Shown here in pieces: positions 9,446 through 18,017 of a stretch of DNA of 64,000 nt. The notes below the pieces were generated by a model, which was not told the origin of the DNA, searched no databases, and was given only the letters and a program-made list of their open reading frames with translations. Made by a program: the position numbers and the translations under genes. Every line of letters starts with the position of its first letter. Position 1 is the first letter of the stretch. The stretch is from Candidatus Cloacimonetes bacterium HGW-Cloacimonetes-2 (GTDB taxonomy: Bacteria > Cloacimonadota > Cloacimonadia > Cloacimonadales > Cloacimonadaceae): contig PHBP01000010.1 of NCBI GenBank assembly GCA_002842035.1, positions 48,211 through 112,210 of the forward strand. The letters run 5' to 3'.

Positions 9446-10404
9446 TGCAAGAGATTAGCTTCTACGACTTTCATGTGCATGTAGGTGAACGCATTGCAGG
9501 ATATGTCCTGAGGGATGGCTTTGCCGATCTGGCAAGGATTCCTGGCTTGAAGGGAGTGGGGGTTTTTGTTACGGAAGAGCCGGGTTATAGCTTAAAAGAA
9601 AAGCTGCAGGATATGCGAAAGGATGCTCTGCAGAGCTTTCCGGGGGAAATCCTCTGGCATCTGACACCGGTGCAGACGGAAGTGGGGGAACTAATACCCC
9701 TCCTTTCCGAAGATACCGATCTGAAGTTTTACACTACTTACAAAGATGCGGGGCTTTATCGTTCTTACAAAGAACTGGAGCGCTGGATGCAGGAGCTGAG
9801 TGATCTTAAGCCCAGAATGCTGGTGCATTGTGAAGACAACGAAACTATCGAGACTTACTCTGCTAAAGTGCCTTTCCACAAGCCTCACGACCACTGTCTG
9901 CGCCATCCTGAACTGGCGGAGAACATAGCAGTCGAGAAGCTGCTCGATCTGGCCGTAATGCATAATTATCCTGTGCATATCGTGCATGTATCTTCTCCCA
10001 GATCGGCTCAGCTCATCCATCAGGCCAAACATCACAATCCCTATATCACTTGTGAGACAGCTCCGCATTATCTGCTCCTGAATGAAGATCGACTAAAGGG
10101 AGAAAATGCCCATCGTTGGATCTGTTCTCCACCACTACGGAGCGAGAAGTCACGCGGGGAGCTGTTGGAACTGCTGCAGGATGGTTACTTTGATATTATC
10201 GCGACAGATCACTGCGCTTTTACGATGCAAGATAAGGATAGGTACAAGGATGAGCCTCAGAAGGTTCCTTGCGGGATTGCAGGGATCGGGACTATGAGGC
10301 AAAGTCTGATAGATGGCTTGGTTCAGACAGGAAAAATCAGTTTGGACTATCTAACGAGGCTGATACACGACAATCCGGCAATAATGATCAGGAGTAATCG
10401 ATGA
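9445..10404 (+). CDS. Short dihydropyrimidinase/hydantoinase-like amidohydrolase
   Basis: About 319 residues, against roughly 450 for typical dihydropyrimidinases. Metal-ligand motifs are present: FHVHVG (HxH) at the very N-terminus, LKFYTTYK carrying the presumed carboxylated lysine, HCEDNE, HIVHVSS and ATDHCAF with the catalytic aspartate. The N-terminal beta-sandwich strands and most of the C-terminal sandwich are missing, and the barrel is near-minimal. The ATG overlaps the upstream stop (TGATG) and the stop overlaps the next ATG (ATGA), so translation is coupled. In purine catabolism a cyclic amidohydrolase of this type opens a ring (hyuA position in the E. coli cluster). The exact substrate is inference. 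Confidence 0.8.
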   Translation: MQEISFYDFHVHVGERIAGYVLRDGFADLARIPGLKGVGVFVTEEPGYSLKEKLQDMRKDALQSFPGEILWHLTPVQTEVGELIPLLSEDTDLKFYTTYKDAGLYRSYKELERWMQELSDLKPRMLVHCEDNETIETYSAKVPFHKPHDHCLRHPELAENIAVEKLLDLAVMHNYPVHIVHVSSPRSAQLIHQAKHHNPYITCETAPHYLLLNEDRLKGENAHRWICSPPLRSEKSRGELLELLQDGYFDIIATDHCAFTMQDKDRYKDEPQKVPCGIAGIGTMRQSLIDGLVQTGKISLDYLTRLIHDNPAIMIRSNR

Positions 10405-12629
10405 AGAAAGAGAAAGCTTTTCGCAATGATGCAATCGCCAAAGTAACTGGCATTGCCAAATATACAGATGATTACACTATGCCGGATATGCTGCACGCAG
10501 CACCGGTCTATCCCAATTGCGCCAGTGCGCGGATCTTGAGTATAGATGCGGCTGATGCGCTTGCGCTTCCGGGTGTTGTGGCAGTATTCACTGCCAAGGA
10601 TATCCCCGGCTCGGTGAAGTTTGGACAGATTATCCGGGATTATCCTACGATGGCTGATGAGATCGTAAGGACCACAGGTGATGTATTGGCACTGGTTGTG
10701 GCTGAAAGCAGAAAGCTGGCAATCCGGGCAGCGGGCTTGGTAAAGGTCGAGCTCCAGATGCACAAAGCTCTGCTTGATCCCGAGGAAGCGCTCCAGGATG
10801 GAGCCCCTCTGATAAATCCGGAACATGGCTCTAATATCTGCAATGTCCATCACGTACGTACCGGCGACATCCAAAAGGGAGAAGAGGAATCCGATCTGAT
10901 TCTGGAAGAGACTTTCACCACCAGCAGGATCGAGCATGCCTATCTGGAGCCGGAATCCTCTCTTTGTCACCTTCGTCCCGATGGCGTGATGGAAGTGATT
11001 GGCTCCATGCAGCATCCTTTTTCCACGAGACGCTTTGTGGCGTCCACCCTGGGGCTGCCGCTTGCTGATGTTGAAGTAAAGACCGTTCCGATGGGCGGAG
11101 GCTTTGGCGGCAAAGATGATACCGCTGCGCTGGTCTGTGCCAGGGCTGCTCTGTGTGCATATCTTCTAAAGAGGCCGGTTAAGCTTACCTACACCCGTGA
11201 GTGGAGCATGCGGGAAAGCTACAAGCGTCATCCTTACAAGCTGCAGTATCGCATGGGACTCCGCAAGAATGGCGAGATCCGTTTTGTAAAGGTAAGGATG
11301 GTGGCTGATGGCGGGGCATATTGCTCTGTAACGCCTTGGGTCACCTGGCGTTCCACTGTGCAGTGCTGTGGTGCTTACCGCGTGCCCAATGTCCATTGCG
11401 ACGTCTATGGAGTCTATACAAATAATCCTTTCAGCGGTGCTATGAGAGGTTTTGGCTCACCTCAGGTCAATTTTGCCATCGAACAACTGATCGAGATGGC
11501 GGGGGAGAAGCTGGGACTCAGTGAGCTGGAGATCCGCAAGGTCAATATGCTCAAACAAGGGGATAGTACTATCACCAGTCAGGTACTGGATACCCACGTG
11601 GTATCGCTCTCGCAGGTGATGGAGCGGGTCCTGAAAGAGATAGATTATGACAAGAAACGCAAGAACTGCAGCTATGGCAATCCCATCGCGGATGAGTGGT
11701 ATGGCATCGGCTTTGCCATCAGTTACCGCGGGATGAGTCTGGGTGCGGAAGGAGTGGATTTTAATTCCGCCATCATCAATGTCCAGCCTGATGGCTCTGT
11801 CCTGATCGAGACAGGAGTCCACGAAAACGGTCAGGGCTCTGAAAGCGCAATGATCCTGATTGCGAGCGAGCAGCTTGGCATCCCTATTGAGCGCATCCGC
11901 TACCGAATGCCATCCACATCCAATATCCCGGATGGAGGAACAACGGTTGCCTCCCGGGGCACGATCCTGGGTGGAGGAGCAGTCGTAAAAGCTGCCGAAC
12001 TGCTCAAGAAGATACTCGCTGAAGCTCTAGAGCAGGATGAGATTACGCTCAAGGATTCCTGGGTTTGCGATGCGCACGGCAAGAAGCTCAAGAGTTGGAA
12101 CGATACGATCAAGCTGTGCTTTAGCAAGCAGATATACCCCTATGCTTTTGGCATCTTCCAGGCACCCCGGGTAAGCTGGGATGAAGCTACTGGGCAGGGT
12201 AATGCCTATTTTACCTGGGTCTATGCCTGCCAGGCAGTGGAGCTGAAGGTCGATCCCAAGACGATGAAGGTTACGCTCCTCAATATGGTCGCGGCTCACG
12301 ATCTGGGCAAGGCGATCAATCCGGCTCTGGCTTTGGGGCAATTCTACGGAGGAATGGCTATGGGTACCGGATATGCTCTTTTCGAAGATCTCCCCGTGGA
12401 AGAGGGACTGGTGGTCCCAACCAATTTGCACACTTACAAAATAGCCCGTGCCACTGACCTACCAGAGATGAAGGGCATCATTATCGAACATCCCGATCCC
12501 ACCACTCCCAGCGGAGCCAAGGGAATAGGCGAGCCTACCAATGAGCTGATGGCACCGGCGATTGCCAATGCCATCTACCGCGCCACCGGGATCAGATACA
12601 AAGACCAGCCTCTGAGGATAAAGAAATGA
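10401..12629 (+). CDS. Molybdenum hydroxylase large (Mo-binding) subunit, XdhD-like
   Basis: 742 residues of the xanthine dehydrogenase/aldehyde oxidase family. It begins with the a/b hammerhead domain (KVTGIAKYTDD). Cofactor motifs MGGGFGGKDD near residue 231, GAMRGFGSPQ near 344, GVHENGQGSES near 473 and the catalytic glutamate in KGIGEPTNE (about residue 711) are all present. Unlike E. coli XdhD, in which the iron-sulfur and Mo domains are fused, the 2Fe-2S part is a separate downstream gene. No FAD subunit is found in the window. Probable role: hydroxylation or reductive cleavage of a purine. Selenium dependence is inferred only from the ssnA/ygeY/ygeW neighbourhood. Start and stop both overlap neighbouring genes by 4 bp. 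Confidence 0.9.
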   Translation: MKKEKAFRNDAIAKVTGIAKYTDDYTMPDMLHAAPVYPNCASARILSIDAADALALPGVVAVFTAKDIPGSVKFGQIIRDYPTMADEIVRTTGDVLALVVAESRKLAIRAAGLVKVELQMHKALLDPEEALQDGAPLINPEHGSNICNVHHVRTGDIQKGEEESDLILEETFTTSRIEHAYLEPESSLCHLRPDGVMEVIGSMQHPFSTRRFVASTLGLPLADVEVKTVPMGGGFGGKDDTAALVCARAALCAYLLKRPVKLTYTREWSMRESYKRHPYKLQYRMGLRKNGEIRFVKVRMVADGGAYCSVTPWVTWRSTVQCCGAYRVPNVHCDVYGVYTNNPFSGAMRGFGSPQVNFAIEQLIEMAGEKLGLSELEIRKVNMLKQGDSTITSQVLDTHVVSLSQVMERVLKEIDYDKKRKNCSYGNPIADEWYGIGFAISYRGMSLGAEGVDFNSAIINVQPDGSVLIETGVHENGQGSESAMILIASEQLGIPIERIRYRMPSTSNIPDGGTTVASRGTILGGGAVVKAAELLKKILAEALEQDEITLKDSWVCDAHGKKLKSWNDTIKLCFSKQIYPYAFGIFQAPRVSWDEATGQGNAYFTWVYACQAVELKVDPKTMKVTLLNMVAAHDLGKAINPALALGQFYGGMAMGTGYALFEDLPVEEGLVVPTNLHTYKIARATDLPEMKGIIIEHPDPTTPSGAKGIGEPTNELMAPAIANAIYRATGIRYKDQPLRIKK

Positions 12630-13108
12630 AGACTATTGTAAACGGACGAGAATATACTGTGGCAGAGCAGTCGCTCGATAAGAGCCTGGTCTACTGGTTG
12701 AGGGAAGATCTGGGTCTCACAGGCACCAAGATAGGCTGCGATATCGGAGTCTGCGGAACTTGCACCATCCTGCTGAATATGCAGGCTGTGAGAAGCTGCA
12801 AGCTAAAAGTAAAGGATGCCATCGACAAGGAGATTCTCACCATAGAAGGAGTACAAGCTCCGGATGGATCTCTGCACCCGATCCAACAGGCATTTATCGA
12901 CCAAGGCGCCATCCAGTGCGGCTTTTGCACTCCCGGGATGGTTCTCTCTGCTTTGGCTCTCCTTAGCCGTAATCCCAATCCCAGCCGGATTGAGATTCGC
13001 AAAGCCATAAACGCCAATCTCTGCCGCTGTACCGGCTATCAACAGATCATCGATGCAGTGGAACAAGCTGCCCGTATGATGAAGACGCATTCAAATACTG
13101 ACAAGTAA
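12626..13108 (+). CDS. Molybdenum hydroxylase 2Fe-2S subunit (CoxS/XdhC-like)
   Basis: 160 residues with two [2Fe-2S] domains. The plant-ferredoxin-like cluster uses C38, C43, C46 and C58 (CDIGVCGTC). The all-helical [2Fe-2S]-binding domain uses C98, C101, C133 and C135 (CGFC, CRC). Length and order fit the small subunit of xanthine dehydrogenase/CO dehydrogenase-type enzymes. It passes electrons from the Mo site. Because no flavin subunit is adjacent, the next acceptor is unknown. The start overlaps the Mo subunit stop by 4 bp, so the two are probably made in equal amounts. Confidence 0.93.
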   Translation: MKTIVNGREYTVAEQSLDKSLVYWLREDLGLTGTKIGCDIGVCGTCTILLNMQAVRSCKLKVKDAIDKEILTIEGVQAPDGSLHPIQQAFIDQGAIQCGFCTPGMVLSALALLSRNPNPSRIEIRKAINANLCRCTGYQQIIDAVEQAARMMKTHSNTDK

Positions 13109-13129
13109 ATGATTATAAAGAGGTAAGAT

Positions 13130-14305
13130 ATGAAAGTTGAAACAATGCTCAAAGAACTATCCGGTCTCAAGACTGATCTCTTTGGCAAGGACTTCCTGCT
13201 CACTTGGGAAAACAGCACGGACAATCTCAAAGCCGTGATGCTGGTGGCTGAGATCATGCAGGAACTGCACAAGGTCAAAAAGCCCTTCAAGATCTTTGAC
13301 AGCGGTTTGGGAATAGCAATCTTCCGGGATAACAGCACCCGCACCCGCTTTAGCTACGCTTCTGCGGTCAATGCCCTGGGACTAGCCTTGTCCGAACTCG
13401 ATGAAGTCAAGAGTCAGATCGCTCACGGCGAAACAGTTCGTGAGACTGCCGCGATGATCAGCTTCCTTACGGAAGCTATTGGTATCCGTGATGATATGTA
13501 TCCCGGAGAGGGCCACAGCTATATGGTGGAAGTTGCTGATGCGGTTACAGAATCCTATCGCGAAGGCGTCCTGGCGCAGCGTCCCACCCTGGTCAATCTC
13601 CAGTGCGATCTGGATCACCCCACCCAAAGTCTGGCAGATCTGCTCAAGCTCAAGGACTATTTCGGCGGCCTGGATAACCTCAAAGGCAAGAAGATTGCCA
13701 TGAGCTGGGCTTATTCACCTTCCTACGGCAAGCCACTTTCCGTGCCTCAGGGTGTGATCAACCTGATGACCCGCTTTGGTATGGAAGTAGTGCTCGCCCA
13801 TCCCGAAGGCTATGATCTCCTGCCCGAGACGCTCGATACAGCCTCTAAGTTTGCTTTAGAGAGCGGCGGCAGCTTCCGCATTACTCACGATATGAAGGAT
13901 GCCTTTGCCGGAGCTGATGTCGTCTATCCCAAGAGCTGGGCACCAATGGCTGTAATGCAGGAACGCACCCGTCTCTTGCGCGGAGGAGACAAGGAAGGGC
14001 TGAAGTCCTTGGAACAACAGTGCCTTGCCCAAAACGCCAGCCATATGGATTGGGAATGCACCGAAGAAATGATGGCTCTCACCAAAGATGGCAACGCTTT
14101 ATATGAGCACTGCCTCCCTGCCGATATCTCCGGTGTTTCCTGTAAACAAGGCGAGGTCGCAGCCTCCGTCTTCGACCGCTACCGCCTGCATACATACCAG
14201 GAAGCGGGTTACAAACCCTTTGTCATCGCATCGATGATCTTCAATAGCAAAATAGCCGATCCAGCATCCAAGCTCCTTAGTTTTTTACAAGGAGTAAAGG
14301 AGTAA
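13130..14305 (+). CDS. ygeW: YgeW-type knotted carbamoyltransferase
   Basis: 391 residues. The carbamoyl-phosphate-binding STRTR motif is at residues 69-73, and a central HPTQSLADL motif is near residue 163. The overall sequence fits the YgeW branch of knotted transcarbamylases rather than ornithine or aspartate carbamoyltransferase. YgeW is a marker of the selenium-linked purine cluster, and a carbamoyl-phosphate-yielding transfer would let the cell make ATP from the ureido carbon; its native substrate is not firmly known. Its last eight codons, including the TAA, lie inside the 30-bp left inverted repeat of the element that follows. The C-terminal residues FLQGVKE are therefore encoded by repeat sequence. 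Confidence 0.92.
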   Translation: MKVETMLKELSGLKTDLFGKDFLLTWENSTDNLKAVMLVAEIMQELHKVKKPFKIFDSGLGIAIFRDNSTRTRFSYASAVNALGLALSELDEVKSQIAHGETVRETAAMISFLTEAIGIRDDMYPGEGHSYMVEVADAVTESYREGVLAQRPTLVNLQCDLDHPTQSLADLLKLKDYFGGLDNLKGKKIAMSWAYSPSYGKPLSVPQGVINLMTRFGMEVVLAHPEGYDLLPETLDTASKFALESGGSFRITHDMKDAFAGADVVYPKSWAPMAVMQERTRLLRGGDKEGLKSLEQQCLAQNASHMDWECTEEMMALTKDGNALYEHCLPADISGVSCKQGEVAASVFDRYRLHTYQEAGYKPFVIASMIFNSKIADPASKLLSFLQGVKE

Positions 14306-14774
14306 GGAGATTGACTCATACAGAGCTGGAACGCCTAATTTATAGAATTATCGGTGCTTGTATCGAGGTTCACAAGGCCTGGGGGCCCGGATTACTCGAG
14401 AAAGTCTATCACGATTGTCTATGCTATGAGTTGGATCTAAGAGGTTTGAACTATAAGAAGGAATTCACAATTCCCCTGATATATAAGGGACGCGTGTTCG
14501 ATTCCACCCTAAGAGCAGACCTGCTTGTAGAAGATCACATAGTAGTAGAGGTAAAAGCTGTTAATGGGATCAATCCCGTCCATAAAGCACAGCTTATCAG
14601 CTACCTGAAGCTGGCAGGGAAACCATGTGGAATCCTGGTCAATTTTAATGAAGTACTGCTAACGGATGGGATTTCGAAGCTCTATCCCTCCGGACACCTG
14701 AAAAAGAATTGTACAGATAGTAAAGTGTAATGGGACTTACGATGAATCTCCTTACTCCTTTACTCCTTGTAAAA
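14283..14774. mobile_element. Inverted-repeat-flanked element carrying a GxxExxY nuclease gene
   Basis: A perfect 30-bp inverted repeat bounds the unit at 14283-14312 and 14745-14774. Each arm is itself made of short GGAGTAA-type repeats. The 432-bp interior holds a single GxxExxY ORF and almost nothing else. The left arm encodes the end and stop of ygeW and supplies the GGAG ribosome binding site and first two bases of the start codon of the internal ORF. The right arm ends at the ribosome binding site of the next operon gene. No transposase is present. I infer a small non-autonomous or nuclease-driven mobile unit inserted in an operon. Confidence 0.65.
14311..14730 (+). CDS. GxxExxY protein, predicted PD-(D/E)XK nuclease-like
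   Basis: 139 residues. The family motif GLLEKVY is at 27-33. A PD-(D/E)XK-like active site is visible as D70, E80 and K82 (RAD ... VEVK), followed by a QxxxY helix at about residue 94. The start is TTG at 14311, with GGAG at 14299-14302 (8-bp spacing) coming from the flanking inverted repeat. The domain family is widespread but has no proven function; nuclease activity is inferred from the motif. It interrupts an otherwise tightly coupled operon between ygeW and a PLP enzyme, and it has no obvious link to their chemistry. Confidence 0.82.
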   Translation: MTHTELERLIYRIIGACIEVHKAWGPGLLEKVYHDCLCYELDLRGLNYKKEFTIPLIYKGRVFDSTLRADLLVEDHIVVEVKAVNGINPVHKAQLISYLKLAGKPCGILVNFNEVLLTDGISKLYPSGHLKKNCTDSKV

Positions 14775-14785
14775 TGGAGAATTAC

Positions 14786-16234
14786 ATGTCTAAGATAATG
14801 CCCAAGATAAACCCTGAGATTGCTCTCAAAAACGCCCGTCGATGCAAAGAGCGTGGCATCATACTGCCCACTTTTGCCCAGATGAAGAATCCCGCCCTGG
14901 TTCCGGATGTGATAAAGCATAAGCTCCAGCCTATCGGGCTCTGGGATATCAATCCCCTCAATCTCTTCAGGATCAACTGGAAAAATGACGTTGCCACCGG
15001 TCTCTTTGGTGATGTGAACTATCTGGAGATACCTTCCTCGATTACCGGAGTCAAAGCCCGTATCATCGGCTTGGTCGGCAAATACTTCCCGACCGGTGCC
15101 CACAAAGTTGGTGCTGCCTATGGTTGCCTGGCTCCCCGCCTGGTATCCGGTGAGTTTGATCCGGATTACCACAAAGCTGTCTGGCCTTCGACCGGCAATT
15201 ACTGCCGCGGTGGCGCTTTCGATTGCGCCTTGCTGGATTGCCACTCTGTCGCTATCCTGCCCGAAGAGATGAGCTCCGAACGCTTTACCTGGCTCAAGAG
15301 CATCGGTGCCGAAGTGATTGCCACTCCCGGCTGCGAATCCAACGTCAAGGAGATCTATGACAAGTGCGCTGAGCTGCGTCCCGATCCTCAGTACCTTATC
15401 CTGAATCAGTTTGAGGAGTTCGGCAATCCCCTCTGGCATTACCATGTCACCGGAGATGCCATTTTGGACGTCTATAACAAAATCAAGACCTCAAAATCCC
15501 AGCTCCAGGGCTATGTCTCTGCCACCGGCAGTGCCGGAACCATCGCTGCGGGTGACTTCCTGCGCAAGCTGTTCCCGCATCTTACTGTCACCGCCAGCGA
15601 AGCTTACGAATGCCCCACTCTGCTGATGAATGGCTTTGGCGGTCACCGCATAGAAGGAATCGGCGATAAACACGTCCCCTGGGTGCACAATGTACGCAAT
15701 ACCGATGCTGTGGCAGCCATCCGTGATGAAGATTGCATGCGCAGCTTCAGGCTTTTCAACGAAGCTTCAGGTAAAGAGTTCCTAGCCTCGGAAGGTATTG
15801 CCCCGGAACTGATCGAGCGGCTGGAACTGCTCGGCATCTCTTCCATCGGCAATCTGCTCTCCGCAATCAAGCAAGCCAAGTACTTTGAGCTGGATGAAAA
15901 CGATGTGATCTTCACCTGCTTCACCGATTCCGCCGAGATGTACAGCTCTCGCCTGGTCGAGCTCAATGCCGCCAAAGGTCTTTATACGCGAGATCAGGCA
16001 GCCCGAGATTTTGAAGCATGCCTGATGGCTCAGAGCTATGACAACTTCCAAGAGCTGAACTACCGCGATCGCAAACGCGTTCACAACCTCAAGTATTATA
16101 CCTGGGTGGAACAGCAGGGCAAGACTTACGAAGAAATCCTGGCGCAGTGGGAGCCCGAATATTGGCACGAGATCTTTGAAGAAAGCGTCGATGCTCTCGA
16201 TAAAGCCATCGAGGAATTCAATTCCCTCGCATAA
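14786..16234 (+). CDS. Fold-II PLP-dependent enzyme of the purine-type cluster
   Basis: 482 residues. The presumed PLP lysine is K107 in FPTGAHKVGAAYG, the phosphate-loop region contains PSTGNYCRGG, and SATGSAGT lies further on. It resembles the cysteine-synthase/tryptophan-synthase-beta superfamily with a long C-terminal extension of about 130 residues. I do not recognise a characterised enzyme, and it is not an obvious YgeX diaminopropionate ammonia-lyase. Position in the operon suggests amino-acid cleavage late in the pathway. The ATG at 14786 has GGAGA 5 bp upstream; an ATG at 14774 lies on the last base of the right inverted repeat and is less likely. Confidence 0.72.
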   Translation: MSKIMPKINPEIALKNARRCKERGIILPTFAQMKNPALVPDVIKHKLQPIGLWDINPLNLFRINWKNDVATGLFGDVNYLEIPSSITGVKARIIGLVGKYFPTGAHKVGAAYGCLAPRLVSGEFDPDYHKAVWPSTGNYCRGGAFDCALLDCHSVAILPEEMSSERFTWLKSIGAEVIATPGCESNVKEIYDKCAELRPDPQYLILNQFEEFGNPLWHYHVTGDAILDVYNKIKTSKSQLQGYVSATGSAGTIAAGDFLRKLFPHLTVTASEAYECPTLLMNGFGGHRIEGIGDKHVPWVHNVRNTDAVAAIRDEDCMRSFRLFNEASGKEFLASEGIAPELIERLELLGISSIGNLLSAIKQAKYFELDENDVIFTCFTDSAEMYSSRLVELNAAKGLYTRDQAARDFEACLMAQSYDNFQELNYRDRKRVHNLKYYTWVEQQGKTYEEILAQWEPEYWHEIFEESVDALDKAIEEFNSLA

Positions 16235-16249
16235 GTATCTTGCTTATAG

Positions 16250-16741
16250 ATGAGCATTTGCGTCATCATCCCCGCCTCCGGCAAAGGTATCCGCTACGGG
16301 ATGCCCAAAGCCGATGCTTTGCTGGAGAGCGGGCTTAGTTTTTCCCAAGCCATCATCAGTACCTGCCATGCTGCCGGACTAAACGAGATAGAGCTTATCC
16401 GTGAGGCTGATTGCCTCGAAATGCTCGCTGGGATCCGCCTTGGGATAGAGCGCAGGCCGGGCTACAGGCACTACCTTATCTTCCCGGTCGATCATCCCTT
16501 CGTACTGCCTCAAAGCCTTGTCACTATCTGTAGCACAGCAAGCATACACCCCGGCAAGATCATCCGCCCCTGTTACTTGGGTAAGCCGGGGCATCCGATC
16601 CTCATCCCTTATTCGCTCAATCTGAATGTCGATTCTCCTTGCGGTTTGGCAGGTATCATCCGGGAAAGCGGGATGACTATTATTGACATCCCGGTAGATG
16701 ATCCCGGTATTCTGCGGAATCTAAACCACCCCGGAGACTAA
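16250..16741 (+). CDS. MobA/MocA-like nucleotidyltransferase
   Basis: 163 residues. The nucleotide-binding signature PASGKGIRYGMPKA is at about residues 8-21 and a metal-binding FPVDHPF at about 77. This fits the MocA/MobA-like NTP-transferase fold, which adds CMP (or GMP) to molybdopterin. It is a little shorter than typical MocA (about 190 residues). As the last gene of the operon, 15 bp after the PLP enzyme, it most likely makes the dinucleotide form of the cofactor needed by the Mo hydroxylase upstream. It ends 1 bp from the convergent rmuC stop, leaving no room for a conventional terminator between them. Confidence 0.78.
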   Translation: MSICVIIPASGKGIRYGMPKADALLESGLSFSQAIISTCHAAGLNEIELIREADCLEMLAGIRLGIERRPGYRHYLIFPVDHPFVLPQSLVTICSTASIHPGKIIRPCYLGKPGHPILIPYSLNLNVDSPCGLAGIIRESGMTIIDIPVDDPGILRNLNHPGD

Positions 16742-16742
16742 C

Positions 16743-18008
16743 TTAGCTCTCTTCAGGCTCATCATCAATACTATCCAGGGAAACGAATCCCAGCTCATCA
16801 ACGCTCTCGGTGTAGCTGATCTCCTGCACGTTCTTTAGCTTGCGTTCGATATGCCTGGTGCGGTCTGAGGCATCATCCAGGCTCTTGTGAGCTTCTTCCA
16901 GCTTCTTCTTGGTCTTGTCCAGATATCCGCCAAACTTTGAGAATTCCGTCTTAACCGCTCCCAAAATACGCCAGACCTCGCTCGATCTCTTTTCAATTGC
17001 CAGGCTGCGGAAGCCCAATTGCAGGCTGTTCAGGATCGCTGCAAGGGTCGTTGGCCCCGTCAAAATCACGTGCATTTCACGCTGTATCGTCTCAAAAACT
17101 GCCGGATCTCTCAGAGCTTCGGCAAACAGCCCCTCTATCGGTAAAAAGAGCAGAGCAAAGTCTGTGGTAGCGGGAGGATTGATGTATTTATCCCGAATAT
17201 CCCGAGCGGAGCTCTTTATCCTGATAATCAAAGCCTTGCGATACTGCTCGATGGCAGCGGGATTGCCGCTCTCATAAGCTTGCACCAGATTGTGGTAATC
17301 TTCCAGCGGAAACTTTGAATCTATCGGCAAATAGACCGTTCCTTCACCTTCATCCTTACCCGGTAGCTTGATCGCAAACTCCACCACCTCAGGACTTCTG
17401 GGGCGCGGTTTGTAGAGCTTTTCATATTGCTCCGGACTAAGCAATTGGGAGATGATTTTTTCGAGCTGAAGTTCGCCCATTGCACCGCGAGTGCTCACAT
17501 TGGAGAGCACTTTCTTCAGATCGCCCACGTCGGTAGCCAGCACCTTCATCTCACCCAAGCCTTTATGAACCTGTTCCAGCCGCTCGCTTACCTGCCTGAA
17601 GCTTTCTCCCAGCCTGCTTTCCAGCGTCTGTTGCAGCTTCTCGTCCACTGTATGCCGCATCTCTTCCAGTTTCTTCTCGTTGTTATCGCGAATACGCTGC
17701 ATCTGATCCTGCATTCCGCTATTCAGATCGTTCATTCTGCGGGATAGCGATTCAGATAGACTTTCCAGAGTCAGCCGGATTTCCTCGCGGTTACCTGCCG
17801 TCATTGCCATCAGTTCGGTTCGCAGCTTGTGAAATTCATCCCGCAGGGCTTTATCGGAATTTTCCTGCTGGATCAATAGTCTTTGCATATCTTGCTTGAG
17901 CGCATCCGACGCCTCTTTATCCCTGTTTAGCCGGTTTATCAGCACTAATATCCAGACCAGTAATACTGATATCAAGATAAAAGAAAGAATGACCAATAGA
18001 TCTGTCAC
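16743..18008 (-). CDS. rmuC: DNA recombination protein RmuC
   Basis: 421 residues. An N-terminal membrane segment (about 5-23), a long coiled coil (about 28-160, rich in Glu/Arg/Leu heptads) and the RmuC nuclease-like domain (about 165-375, with LPGKDEGEG, LPIDSKFPLEDY and ILTGPTTLAAILNSLQLGF) follow in order. RmuC limits inversions and other rearrangements at repeats in E. coli. It lies 9 bp downstream of the S24-type regulator gene and is probably co-transcribed with it. This raises the possibility that it is under damage control. Confidence 0.92.
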   Translation of the reverse strand: MTDLLVILSFILISVLLVWILVLINRLNRDKEASDALKQDMQRLLIQQENSDKALRDEFHKLRTELMAMTAGNREEIRLTLESLSESLSRRMNDLNSGMQDQMQRIRDNNEKKLEEMRHTVDEKLQQTLESRLGESFRQVSERLEQVHKGLGEMKVLATDVGDLKKVLSNVSTRGAMGELQLEKIISQLLSPEQYEKLYKPRPRSPEVVEFAIKLPGKDEGEGTVYLPIDSKFPLEDYHNLVQAYESGNPAAIEQYRKALIIRIKSSARDIRDKYINPPATTDFALLFLPIEGLFAEALRDPAVFETIQREMHVILTGPTTLAAILNSLQLGFRSLAIEKRSSEVWRILGAVKTEFSKFGGYLDKTKKKLEEAHKSLDDASDRTRHIERKLKNVQEISYTESVDELGFVSLDSIDDEPEES

Positions 18009-18017
18009 GCTGCCCCC

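Noticed and set aside
10401-12629. Possible selenocysteine-containing Mo hydroxylase
   Set aside because: No in-frame TGA or SECIS-like hairpin is seen. In this enzyme class selenium is a labile ligand, not necessarily an encoded residue, so nothing in the sequence shows it.
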